13,603 bases of DNA from Mesorhizobium amorphae (GTDB lineage Bacteria; Pseudomonadota; Alphaproteobacteria; Rhizobiales; Rhizobiaceae). The translations under genes were made by a program, and so were the position numbers. Below are positions 1-7,484 of this stretch, in pieces; the first letter of the stretch is position 1, and each line of letters opens with the position of its first letter. Under the pieces are notes generated by a model, which was not told where the DNA came from, made no database searches, and worked only from the letters and a program-made list of their open reading frames with translations. Location of the stretch: positions 1-13,603 of the forward strand of contig QFNI01000082.1 in the NCBI GenBank assembly GCA_003240775.1. The letters run 5' to 3'.

Positions 1-957
1 CTCGCCTGGCTCAACTATCGCGGCGTGCTGGCGACGCTCACCTTCAATCTCGTGATCACGGCCATCGCCTTCATGGCCATCGTGCTGCTCTTCGTGTCCG
101 TGCAGTTCGGCGTCTCGTCCGTGCCGCTCGACTTCTCGGCCGTGTCCACCGATCCGCTGCCCTATGGCTGGCTCGGCATCATCGCGGCCCTTCATTTCGG
201 GCTCTGGTTCTATCTCGGCATCGAAGGCACCTGCCAGGCGGCCGAGGAAGTGCGCTCGCCCGCCCGCTCGCTGCCCTACGGCACGATGGCCGGCATCATG
301 ACGCTGCTGATCGCGGCCACCATGACCTGGTATGTCTGCTCAGGGCTTCTGCCCTGGGAATATCTCGGCCAGGCCGGCACGCCGCTCTTCGACGCCGCCC
401 GCGTCACGGGCTCGACCCCGATCATGGTGCTGCTTTTCATCGGCACCATCTTCTCTACGCTCGCTTCCGCCAATGGCTGCATCAACGACGCCTCGCGTGC
501 CTGGTTCTCGATGGGCCGCGACCGCTACCTGCCGTCCTGGTTCGGCGCGGTGCATCCGCGCTACCGCACGCCCTATCGCTCGATCGTCTTCCTCGTGCCC
601 ATCGCGCTCATCTTCGCGCTCGGCGCGCCGCTCGATCAGGTCGTCACCTTCTCGATCCTGTCGGGCCTGCTCGGCTACACCTTCATGACCTTCAACATGA
701 TCATGTTCCGCCGCAAATGGCCGCTCGGCACGATCAAGCGGGGCTACGTGCATCCCTTCCACCCGCTTCCCACGCTGCTCCTGCTCGTGCTCTGCGCGGC
801 CGCCTATTTCGCGGTCTTCCTGGGCTACGGCACCCAGCTCATCGCCATGATGTGCTTCTACATCGTGGCATCCCTCTGGTTCCATTTCTGGCGCTACCGC
901 TTCGTGCGCCGGGGCGACCAGTTCACCATGCCCTGGCCCCGGCCGGTGGGTTACTGA
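1..957 (+). CDS. APC-family permease, ethanolamine/amino-acid permease-like (5' end missing)
   Basis: The reading frame is open from base 1, so the N-terminus lies upstream; about 318 residues remain where APC permeases usually have 430-500. About eight hydrophobic segments are visible. After the second comes GIEGTCQAAEEVRSPARSLP, the amphipathic E-E-V-x-x-P-x-R-x-x-P element that follows a core helix in APC transporters. The later stretch ASANGCINDASRAWFSMGRD, followed by LP and a PxxRTPYRS loop, matches the family signature in which a discontinuous helix is followed by R-x-x-x-x-M-x-R-D. These features most resemble ethanolamine permeases of the EAT type, but amino-acid substrates are equally possible. 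It would be an inner-membrane secondary transporter. The next gene starts 17 nt after its stop, suggesting one transcript. Family assignment is firm; substrate is not. Confidence 0.88.
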   Translation, partial: LAWLNYRGVLATLTFNLVITAIAFMAIVLLFVSVQFGVSSVPLDFSAVSTDPLPYGWLGIIAALHFGLWFYLGIEGTCQAAEEVRSPARSLPYGTMAGIMTLLIAATMTWYVCSGLLPWEYLGQAGTPLFDAARVTGSTPIMVLLFIGTIFSTLASANGCINDASRAWFSMGRDRYLPSWFGAVHPRYRTPYRSIVFLVPIALIFALGAPLDQVVTFSILSGLLGYTFMTFNMIMFRRKWPLGTIKRGYVHPFHPLPTLLLLVLCAAAYFAVFLGYGTQLIAMMCFYIVASLWFHFWRYRFVRRGDQFTMPWPRPVGY

Positions 958-974
958 GCGGGGCAGGGAAACCC

Positions 975-1661
975 ATGCTGACCCCGGCGGCACTGGCCAT
1001 GCTCGCGTTGTTTGCCGCAGGCTTCGTCCTGTGGCGCACCGCGCGCACCGAGCACCGGGCAGCGCTCCGCTGGCGCGCGGGCCTCCTCGCCGAGGCCCAC
1101 GCGCTCTTCCCGCAGGGCCGGGCGGGCATCGGCCCCGACGGCTTCCCCCGCTTCGCCGCGACCCTCCCCGATGGCACCCGGCTCGGCCTCGAAGTGATCG
1201 CCGACACCCTCGTCACCCGCCGCCTGCCGCAGCTCTGGCTCTCGCTCAGCCTGGAGGCGCCAGCATCCGAGCGCGCGTTTTCGCTCGGCGCGCTCGCGCG
1301 GCCCACAGGCTCGGAATTCTACGCGCTCACCCACGCCTTGCCGGATTGGCACAGGCCGCCCTCCGGCCTGCCGCTCCTCGTTCGCGGCCGCGGCGCAGGG
1401 CCCACGGATGAAGCGCAGGCCACGACCACGTTCGCCACCATGTTCGAGGATGCCACGCTCAAGGAAGCGGTCGCCACGCCGCGCGGCCTGCGCATCGTGC
1501 GCCAGGCGGCCCAGGGCGAGCGCGCCGCCCATCTCCTGCTGCGCCAGAGCCGCTTTCCGCTCGACGCCATCCCGCGCGCCACAATCGAGCGCGCGCTGTC
1601 CAATGCAGCCACGCTGCATGCGGGCCTGTCGGCCCCGATCCTCGCCGCGCAAGCCGCCTGA
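975..1661 (+). CDS. Unrecognised protein with N-terminal membrane anchor
   Basis: I do not recognise this 228-residue protein. The ATG at 975 is preferred because AGGGAA lies just upstream and the protein then begins with a hydrophobic segment (residues 3-18, LTPAALAMLALFAAGFVLW) followed by arginines, which fits a single N-terminal anchor with a cytoplasmic body. The frame is open back to 717, but that part overlaps the permease and reads as arginine/proline-rich shadow. The body is rich in Ala, Leu and Arg, has no cysteine or recognisable catalytic motif, and alternates predicted strands and helices. It sits between the permease and a small membrane protein with 17- and 7-nt gaps, so the three are probably co-transcribed. 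Function unknown. Confidence 0.7.
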   Translation: MLTPAALAMLALFAAGFVLWRTARTEHRAALRWRAGLLAEAHALFPQGRAGIGPDGFPRFAATLPDGTRLGLEVIADTLVTRRLPQLWLSLSLEAPASERAFSLGALARPTGSEFYALTHALPDWHRPPSGLPLLVRGRGAGPTDEAQATTTFATMFEDATLKEAVATPRGLRIVRQAAQGERAAHLLLRQSRFPLDAIPRATIERALSNAATLHAGLSAPILAAQAA

Positions 1662-1668
1662 GCCCCCG

Positions 1669-1920
1669 ATGCGCCGCCCGATCGACCCGCGCCTCGTGCT
1701 CCTTTCAGCGATCCTGCTGCCGGGGTCCGGCCATGTCGCGATCGGTCAGCCCCTGCGCGGGCTCGTCTTCTTGTTCTTCATCATGCTGTTCGGTGCGCTG
1801 ACGCTCGCCACCACGACGCCCGATCATTCCTTCATCGGCCACCACGCGGGCGGCCTCTTCATCTGGGCGCTCTCGATCCCCGACGCCTACCGCCGCGCCC
1901 GGCTCCTCGCCGCCCGCTGA
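1669..1920 (+). CDS. Small two-helix membrane protein, unrecognised
   Basis: This 83-residue protein starts with an ATG 7 nt after the preceding stop. It has two hydrophobic stretches, about residues 9-21 joined through PGSGHVAIGQPLRG to residues 30-47. The pattern P-G-x-G-(H/Q)-x-x-x-G-(Q)-x-x-x-G followed by a hydrophobic helix recalls the turn of TM2-like small membrane proteins, though similarity is limited to this motif. A basic tail (RRARLLAAR) suggests a cytoplasmic C-terminus. Its last 34 nt overlap the convergent methyltransferase gene on the other strand. Translational coupling to the preceding gene is likely; function unknown. Confidence 0.68.
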   Translation: MRRPIDPRLVLLSAILLPGSGHVAIGQPLRGLVFLFFIMLFGALTLATTTPDHSFIGHHAGGLFIWALSIPDAYRRARLLAAR

Positions 1921-2576
1921 GGCTTCGGCGCCACCTCCCGCTCGGGCTGCTCGGCGAAGTCGAGGCCGGCTGCGGCCAGGCCCTCGATCAGCTCGGGCTC
2001 GATCGCCGCGCGGCTCGCGAGCGCCCAGAGATCCACGCTCCGGCGCAAGACGCGCACTTCCTCGAAGCCCGCCTTGGAAAGGAGCTCGCCCAGCGAACGC
2101 GCGGTGAAGCCCGTGTTGTGGCGCATGAAGAGGTTGCCGTTCCGCACCGAGCCCTGGTGCCCGAACAGCATGTCGTGCGGCGTGATCTCGCCGGCCGGCG
2201 AGACATAGGCCGCTTTGTGCAGGTTGCCGGCCGTGATCGCCTGCGCGATGCGTTCGAGATCGGGGCAGGTGATCAGCGCGAAGCCGTCCGGCTTCAACAC
2301 GCGCTGCATCTCGGCCAGCGCGACTTCCACTTCGTGGAGGAACAGGTGCTCGAGCACGTGCGAGGACCAGGTCGCATCGCACGAGGCTTCCGGCACATGG
2401 GCCGAAAGGTCGGTCGCGGATGCCAGGATGTCGGGCTTCACGCGCGGGTCGATGTCGAGCCGCGTTTCCTTCCACCCTTCGTTGCGGAAGAAATTGTGGA
2501 TGCCGCGGCCCTGCAGCGAGCCCGCGCCGATCGACAGCACGTGCTTGGCGCCCGTCTGGCCGGTTTTCTGGTTCAT
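1887..2576 (-). CDS. Class I SAM-dependent methyltransferase (Methyltransf_11-like)
   Basis: This 229-residue protein has the Rossmann-fold methyltransferase layout. Residues 13-24 (VLSIGAGSLQGRG) stand in for the glycine-rich SAM-binding motif I, an acidic strand end follows (LDIDPRVKPD), then ATSS-HVLEHLFLHE and LAEMQRVLKPDGFALITCPD, the typical post-motif II/III region of Methyltransf_11 enzymes. A second part from about residue 130 includes an NLFMRHNTGF stretch and a GF(E)EVRVLRRS strand. Motif I is slightly unusual: it reads IGAGS rather than (D/E)xGxGxG. It is the last gene of the minus-strand operon; the upstream glycosyltransferase stops at 2582-2584, and a GTG at 2582 would give a TAGTG coupling, so the start may be two codons earlier. 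Context suggests methylation of a sugar or glycan end, but a protein or small-molecule substrate cannot be excluded. Its stop overlaps the neighbouring convergent gene. Confidence 0.88.
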   Translation of the reverse strand: MNQKTGQTGAKHVLSIGAGSLQGRGIHNFFRNEGWKETRLDIDPRVKPDILASATDLSAHVPEASCDATWSSHVLEHLFLHEVEVALAEMQRVLKPDGFALITCPDLERIAQAITAGNLHKAAYVSPAGEITPHDMLFGHQGSVRNGNLFMRHNTGFTARSLGELLSKAGFEEVRVLRRSVDLWALASRAAIEPELIEGLAAAGLDFAEQPEREVAPKPQRAARSRARR

Positions 2577-2581
2577 GCGCA

Positions 2582-4930
2582 CTATCCCATTCCGGAAGGT
2601 ATCGGCCGTGGTGCGGCGATGGTGTTTCGGCGGGCCGCGAACGAGCGCGGCGGCCAGGCGAGCCCCTGATACGGGGTCGGGTCGAGCCCAAGCAAGGGGC
2701 TGTAGGAAGGATCGTCCGCGAGCACGCCCGGCCAGCGGGCGCGCAGGTTGCTCAGCTCGCGGCGGAATCGCGCTTCGCGCCCGCTGCGCTCGTCGCGCCC
2801 TCGGCTCGCCGATTCGTGGTGGCGCAGCCGCGCATGGGGCGTGAACACCACGCGCTTGCCCGCCGCGCGCAGCTTGAGGCAGAGGTCCACATCGTTGAAG
2901 GCCACGGGAAACAGCGTCTCGTCGAGCCCGCCCACCGCGAGATAGTCGGCCCGCCGCACGAGCAGGCATGCCCCCGTCAAAGCCGAGCGCTCATGCGCAA
3001 CACGCAGGAGGTCGCCATAGCCCGCGTCGTCTTCCATCCGGTCGTTGAAGGCGTGAAAGGCCGCCAGCCTGGTTCCCACCACGACCCCGCCATGCTGCAC
3101 GATGCCCGACGGCCAGGAAAGAAGCGCGCCCACCGCAGCGACGTCCGGTGCGGCTGCCCGGCTCAGCATCTCGGCGAGCCAGTCATCGTTCGTCGCCTCG
3201 ACATCGTTGTTGACCAGGCACACGAAGTCGGCGTCGGAGCGGCGCACCGCGACATTGTTGATGGCCGCATAGTTGAAGTCCATGTCGGCCTTCACCACGC
3301 GCCCGCCGCCAGCCGCGAACCGCGCGAGATAAGCCAGCGTCTCGGGCTCGAAGGAGCGGTTGTCTACCACCGTGATCTGGAACACCGCGTCCCGCGAATA
3401 GCGCAGGATCGAAGCGATGCAGGGTTCGAGCAGGTCGAGCCGGTCGCGCGTGGGAATCACGATGTCCACCCGCGCGGGCTCGGCCCGCCGGCGCACCCTG
3501 ACCGCCGGAAGAAGGCCGCCGCGGCCGGGCAGCACTTCGGCCGCGACCCCGCTCGCGCGCAAATGCGCCTCCACGTCCCGCGCGAGCCGGGCGGAGCCTG
3601 CCGCGACCGGCACGGTCGGCACACGTCCCACCACGCCAGGCAGATGCAGGATATCGCCCGCCTGATTCTGCCGAACGAGGTCGAGAAAAAGCCCGAACGC
3701 GCTTTCCGCACCCCGCTCCAGCGCGCCGCGGGCCGCATCCGTCCGCATGGCGAAAATCTGGGCCGCGTAGCCCTGTTCCATCATGCGCTCGCCGTCGAAG
3801 GCCGGCAGGAACACGGGCCACGTCCCGCCGTCGCTGGTCGACACCTCGAAATCCGCATAGACGGCGCGCGCCGCAGCGTCGGATGCGAGCGCTCCCACGA
3901 TCCGCGCCAAGGCGCCCGGCCGGAAGACGGTGCCCGAACGGGCGAACACCACGAAGGGCAACCCGCCGAAATCGCGGGCCAGCAACTCCCCGCAGAGCTT
4001 GCGGTCGAAACCAAAGCCCGCGCCTGGCACGCTCGCCGCCGCCCAGTCCACCCGCTCCTCGGCGTCGAGCGAGCCGAGCGTTTCCTCGATGCCCTCGTCG
4101 CCGAGCAGCACGACGGCCGCCGCGGGCATCGCCCCGCGCGGGGCAGGGGGCACAAACCGCCTGCTCCAGCCTGCATACTCGCCAAGCGGCACGGAGCGCG
4201 GCAAAACCGAATCCACCAGCCGGGCACGCGGGTCGCCGGGGTCGACATTCGCCGCTTTTTCGAGAGCCGCCTGCATCCCATCGGCATAGGCGACGAAGGA
4301 GAGCGGGCTTCCCGGCAATTCGCCATGCGGCCCAATCACGCGCAGCGTCCGCAGCACGCCATCGCCGAAGCGGTCGGGCAGAAACAGGTCGAAGCCCATG
4401 CGGCCCGCCACGAACTGCTCGAACGAGCCCACATGCGTCCAGCGCGTGCATCGCGCCTCGGCCACGATGTGTCCTTCGATCTCGGCGCGCACCGTCAAGG
4501 CCACGCTCGTGCGCTCGTCGCGGCGGATCCAGCCGGAAAAGCGCAAGCCGCCCATCGCCTCCACCTCGCCGCGCGGCAGAAGATCGCTTTCTGGATCGAT
4601 CGGGTCGGCCCGCAGGCGGATCGGCTGGCCCACGGGCTCGCCCGAATTGGCAATCCGCGCCTCGACCGCGCTGTTGGGCCCGATCAGGCCGGCATCCAGC
4701 GTCACCTCGAAGCCGTGGCCGGTCCTGCTCTGGCGGAACCGCGGCACCGGCGCGTCCGCGCGCACCAGCATGATCGGCAGCCCGTCCACCAGGATCTCCA
4801 CGGCGAACGAGCGGCTGGGCGCGTCGGGATCGCGCGCATAGCCTGCAAACAGCCGCTCGCCGCAGCGCGCGAAATCGCTTTCCACCGTGTCCCTCTTGCC
4901 CGCCGCTGCGGTCACCCGCCTCCTCACCAT
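2582..4930 (-). CDS. Tandem GT2-type glycosyltransferase with two N-terminal beta modules
   Basis: This 782-residue protein has four parts. Residues about 25-110 and 125-215 are two related beta-rich modules (GYARDPDAPSRSF...ILVDG...GHGFEVTL; GLRFSGWI...GRMGFDLFLPDRFGDG) of a kind often attached to alphaproteobacterial glycosyltransferases. Residues 268-480 follow the outline of a GT2 domain but have lost its acidic motifs. Residues 488-710 are an intact GT2 domain: VDIVIPTRDRLDLLEPCIAS, VVDNRS, DFNYAAINNVA, the DxD equivalent LVNNDVE, VQHGGVVVG, LTGACLLVRR and FNDVDLCLKLRAAG, ending in RHHESASRG. This matches tandem GT2 enzymes of O-antigen, capsule and S-layer glycan loci (rhamnosyltransferase-like). 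It overlaps the upstream gene by 7 nt (ATGGTGA), so translation is coupled. Likely cytoplasmic or membrane-associated, adding sugars to a surface glycan. Donor sugar and acceptor cannot be read from sequence. Confidence 0.93.
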   Translation of the reverse strand: MVRRRVTAAAGKRDTVESDFARCGERLFAGYARDPDAPSRSFAVEILVDGLPIMLVRADAPVPRFRQSRTGHGFEVTLDAGLIGPNSAVEARIANSGEPVGQPIRLRADPIDPESDLLPRGEVEAMGGLRFSGWIRRDERTSVALTVRAEIEGHIVAEARCTRWTHVGSFEQFVAGRMGFDLFLPDRFGDGVLRTLRVIGPHGELPGSPLSFVAYADGMQAALEKAANVDPGDPRARLVDSVLPRSVPLGEYAGWSRRFVPPAPRGAMPAAAVVLLGDEGIEETLGSLDAEERVDWAAASVPGAGFGFDRKLCGELLARDFGGLPFVVFARSGTVFRPGALARIVGALASDAAARAVYADFEVSTSDGGTWPVFLPAFDGERMMEQGYAAQIFAMRTDAARGALERGAESAFGLFLDLVRQNQAGDILHLPGVVGRVPTVPVAAGSARLARDVEAHLRASGVAAEVLPGRGGLLPAVRVRRRAEPARVDIVIPTRDRLDLLEPCIASILRYSRDAVFQITVVDNRSFEPETLAYLARFAAGGGRVVKADMDFNYAAINNVAVRRSDADFVCLVNNDVEATNDDWLAEMLSRAAAPDVAAVGALLSWPSGIVQHGGVVVGTRLAAFHAFNDRMEDDAGYGDLLRVAHERSALTGACLLVRRADYLAVGGLDETLFPVAFNDVDLCLKLRAAGKRVVFTPHARLRHHESASRGRDERSGREARFRRELSNLRARWPGVLADDPSYSPLLGLDPTPYQGLAWPPRSFAARRNTIAAPRPIPSGMG

Positions 4931-7407
4931 GCGGCAAGGCGCCTGGCAAGCCGCGCATCCGCCTCGCTCTTGCCAGCCCCGATCGCTTTGCGCCAGAGCA
5001 CGGGATAGCCCATCAGCTCAGCCGAAAGGCCGAGCGGGTCGCAAAAGGCGTGCTCTCCCGACCAGGAAAGCAGCCCGCCCACCCCGTGGCGGTCGAGCAC
5101 CGCGCCCAGCTCGCTCATTGCGACATCACCCAGCACGAAGATGTCGGGGCGGCGCATCAGGGCGAGATCGTCGGCGGTCTCCTCGAGCACCAGCCACGAG
5201 GCCTCGGGCCGCACTTCCCGCGCGCGCTCGGTGAATCGCAGGAATTGGGACAATGCTTCCGCACTCCGGCCGATCCCGAACACGCCGATCGGGCCGGTGC
5301 GGCGCAGGGTCTGCACGATCCGCGGCTCGGGCGGCGCTTCGAGCGGCAGTCCGCCCATGCGGAGGTCGAGCACCTTGCGCGCCCGCACGCTCGGCAGCAC
5401 CACCCCTTGGGAAGCTGCCGCGAACCGCTTCGCCCTTTGCGAGGGCCACACGGCACCGACCGCCGACAGGCTGATCCGGTAGCGCCGACCCGTGCGCAAG
5501 CAGTCGGCCAAGGCGCTCGGCGGAATCAGCATGGGGTCGAAGAACTCCATCGCCGTTCCGCCCAGGCTGAAGAGAAATGTGCGGAATGCCTGCCGCTCCT
5601 GCGATGTGGTGGCCGCCATCGCCAGATTCTGCGGCATCGCGCGATAGCCCGCACGCAATTTTACTCGAACCCGCCCGGCATCGCGCCCCACGGAGAGCAG
5701 AAGCACCGTCCGGCCTTCTGCCAGAAGCTCGTCCGTCCGCCGCTCGAGCGCGCGTGGGTTGGCGCCCGCCGGCGCGACGAGAAGGAGCCAGTCCTTTTCC
5801 CGGTCCATGGCGCGCTCTTCCAGCGCTGCTCGCGCCTCGCGCAGAGGGTCGTCTTCGAGAAAAAGCGCGCTTTCGCCGCCATAGAGCGGAAAGCGCTGCT
5901 CCACGGTCTTCAGATTGCGCACCACCAGCATGCGCTTGTCGCCGCCGAACGAAAGCGTGCCGTGATGTCCCACGAAGAGATTCGTCGCGCACACGTTGCG
6001 CAGGCCCGCACGCCGCGCGGCGAGGCAGAACTGCACGTCTTCCAGATAGCCCCGCTCGATCGTCTCATCCAGCAGGCCCACGGCGTCCAGGCAGCGCCGC
6101 GTGATGAACATGCAAAAGCCGATGCCATTGGGCAGGTCCACGCTGCGGGACGGATCCGTTTCGGAGGCCAGCGCATCGATCCGCAACAGCTCGTCCAGCG
6201 GCGGCAGTTCGTTCGCCGTGAAGGGCTCGGGAAAGCTCGCATATTCCCCGTTGTTGGAAAACGGTGTCACCGTGCCGATGTCCGGGTGAGCGTAGGCCGC
6301 AGCCTTCAATCGCTCCACGAAGCCGGGTGGGGGCAGGGTGTCGGCGTTGAGCAGGATCACGTCGCGCCCGGCCGCTTGCCGCAGACCCCGGTTCACGCTT
6401 GCGACGAAACCCAGATTGACCGCGTTGCGCAGAAGCGTGATCTCGCCCCGCGCCGCGAGCCGATCCATCAGCGTCGCGATTCGCGGATCGGGCGTCTCGT
6501 CGTCGATGGCGAGAACTTCCCAGTCCCCGCCTTCGGCCTTGGCTCGGCGCAGCGCCTCGAAGCATTCGGCCGTGGCCGCGAAGTCGTCGTAGACAGGCAC
6601 GATCACCAGAGTGCCGCGCTTCTCGAGCCGAGGTGCCGCAGGCGCCGTCGATTCGAAAGCTCTCTGCCTCGCCAAGCTGCGCGTGAGCACCTCGATGCCT
6701 TCGGAGGCGACAAGCCTTGCCTCGGATGCGCCTTCCGGCCATGCGAGCGCGAAGTCGGTCCCGCCGCCCCATCGCCAAGCCGCCGGATGGTTGGGAGACA
6801 GCGCCAAGGCAACTTCGGTGTGCCCGCCGCTCGCCCAGCGCAGCACGAGCTTCCCAGCCCTCACTCCGCCAGCCACCCAACCGCGAATGCCCCGCGCATC
6901 GGCGCTGGCCAGAACGAGACCCTTGCCGTCGAACGCTTCCAGCGCCGCGCGCTGGAGGGGGCCTCCCGCTCCCCGGCGCAGCAGGCGCCGAGCCGCGGAT
7001 TGCCGGTCCTCGTGGTCGGCCCAGCGCAGCATCCGCTCGTTCGCCAGCCGGTGCTCCGGCTCCTCGTCGAGAATCAGCTGCAGTTGGGCCAGTGCCTCCG
7101 TCCGCCGACGGACTCCATCCAGCGCATCCGCAAAAAGCAGGCGCTCCTCCGCGGAAGCGCGTGGCCTGATTCGCATGCGTCGCTCCAGGCACAGCATCGC
7201 CTCGCGCGTTTCGCCACCCGCCAATGCCTGCAAGGCACGCGCCGTCAGGGCGGAGAAGTGCCGCGCGCCGCTGAAGAAGCCGATCGGATGATGGGACAGC
7301 AAAACTGACCGGGAAACCTGGAGAGTGAAGAGCCGGGATATGCCCGTGATGGGCGAGCCCAAGCGCTCGGTCAAGGCGCATGGCTGTCGCTGCGTCAGGC
7401 GAATCAC
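4924..7407 (-). CDS. Multidomain glycosyltransferase: TPR-like, beta module, GT2, degenerate GT-B-like C-terminus
   Basis: First gene of the minus-strand operon, 827 residues from a GTG at 7407. Residues about 52-145 are helical and TPR-like (ALQALAGGETREAMLCLERR, then EALAQLQLILDEEPEH). Residues 165-240 form a weak beta module related to those of the next gene. Residues 265-500 are a clear GT2 domain: TLVIVPVYDDFAATAECFEA, LAIDDETPDP, LLRNAVNLGFVASVNRGL, the DxD motif LLNADTLPP, TPFSNNGEYASFP, LPNGIGFCMFITRR and GYLEDVQFCLAARRAG with GHHGTLSFG. Residues 535-815 resemble a GT-B/GT4 unit lacking convincing catalytic residues. The start is doubtful: the first 35 codons have poor third-position GC and no clear ribosome site, so a TTG at 7302 or another downstream codon may be used. 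Probable role: sugar transfer in assembly of the surface glycan handled by the following gene. Confidence 0.9.
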   Translation of the reverse strand: MIRLTQRQPCALTERLGSPITGISRLFTLQVSRSVLLSHHPIGFFSGARHFSALTARALQALAGGETREAMLCLERRMRIRPRASAEERLLFADALDGVRRRTEALAQLQLILDEEPEHRLANERMLRWADHEDRQSAARRLLRRGAGGPLQRAALEAFDGKGLVLASADARGIRGWVAGGVRAGKLVLRWASGGHTEVALALSPNHPAAWRWGGGTDFALAWPEGASEARLVASEGIEVLTRSLARQRAFESTAPAAPRLEKRGTLVIVPVYDDFAATAECFEALRRAKAEGGDWEVLAIDDETPDPRIATLMDRLAARGEITLLRNAVNLGFVASVNRGLRQAAGRDVILLNADTLPPPGFVERLKAAAYAHPDIGTVTPFSNNGEYASFPEPFTANELPPLDELLRIDALASETDPSRSVDLPNGIGFCMFITRRCLDAVGLLDETIERGYLEDVQFCLAARRAGLRNVCATNLFVGHHGTLSFGGDKRMLVVRNLKTVEQRFPLYGGESALFLEDDPLREARAALEERAMDREKDWLLLVAPAGANPRALERRTDELLAEGRTVLLLSVGRDAGRVRVKLRAGYRAMPQNLAMAATTSQERQAFRTFLFSLGGTAMEFFDPMLIPPSALADCLRTGRRYRISLSAVGAVWPSQRAKRFAAASQGVVLPSVRARKVLDLRMGGLPLEAPPEPRIVQTLRRTGPIGVFGIGRSAEALSQFLRFTERAREVRPEASWLVLEETADDLALMRRPDIFVLGDVAMSELGAVLDRHGVGGLLSWSGEHAFCDPLGLSAELMGYPVLWRKAIGAGKSEADARLARRLAAW

Positions 7408-7414
7408 TTCGCAG

Positions 7415-7442
7415 TTGACGGAACACGCTCACTCACTATGTT
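7415..7442 (+). promoter_or_regulatory. Sigma70-like promoter for the RTX operon
   Basis: TTGACG (7415-7420) and TATGTT (7437-7442) are separated by 16 nt, a good housekeeping -35/-10 pair in an otherwise very GC-rich region. It would start transcription near 7449 and give a leader of about 35 nt before the ATG at 7485. It lies in the only gap between the divergent operons, and its -35 end nearly touches the GTG at 7407 of the opposite gene. No clear promoter facing left was seen. Confidence 0.5.
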
Positions 7443-7484
7443 GCGCGCGCCGCAGGGTGGCGGCGTTGTGGGAAGCAATAAGCC

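Noticed and set aside
951..1652. Minus-strand open frame opposite the unrecognised 228-residue gene
   Set aside because: Arg/Gly/Glu-rich translation without motifs; the plus-strand frame has a plausible start, spacing and membrane anchor.
2420..5008. Very long plus-strand open frame (862 codons) opposite the tandem glycosyltransferase
   Set aside because: It is antisense to a gene with clear GT2 motifs. The product is rich in Arg, His, Pro and Ala with no domain, the usual result of high third-position GC removing stops on the opposite strand.
5050..7308. Plus-strand open frame of 752 codons opposite the first glycosyltransferase
   Set aside because: Same reason: low-complexity Arg/His/Gln-rich translation, no motif and no ribosome site, while the minus-strand frame has a coherent GT2 domain.
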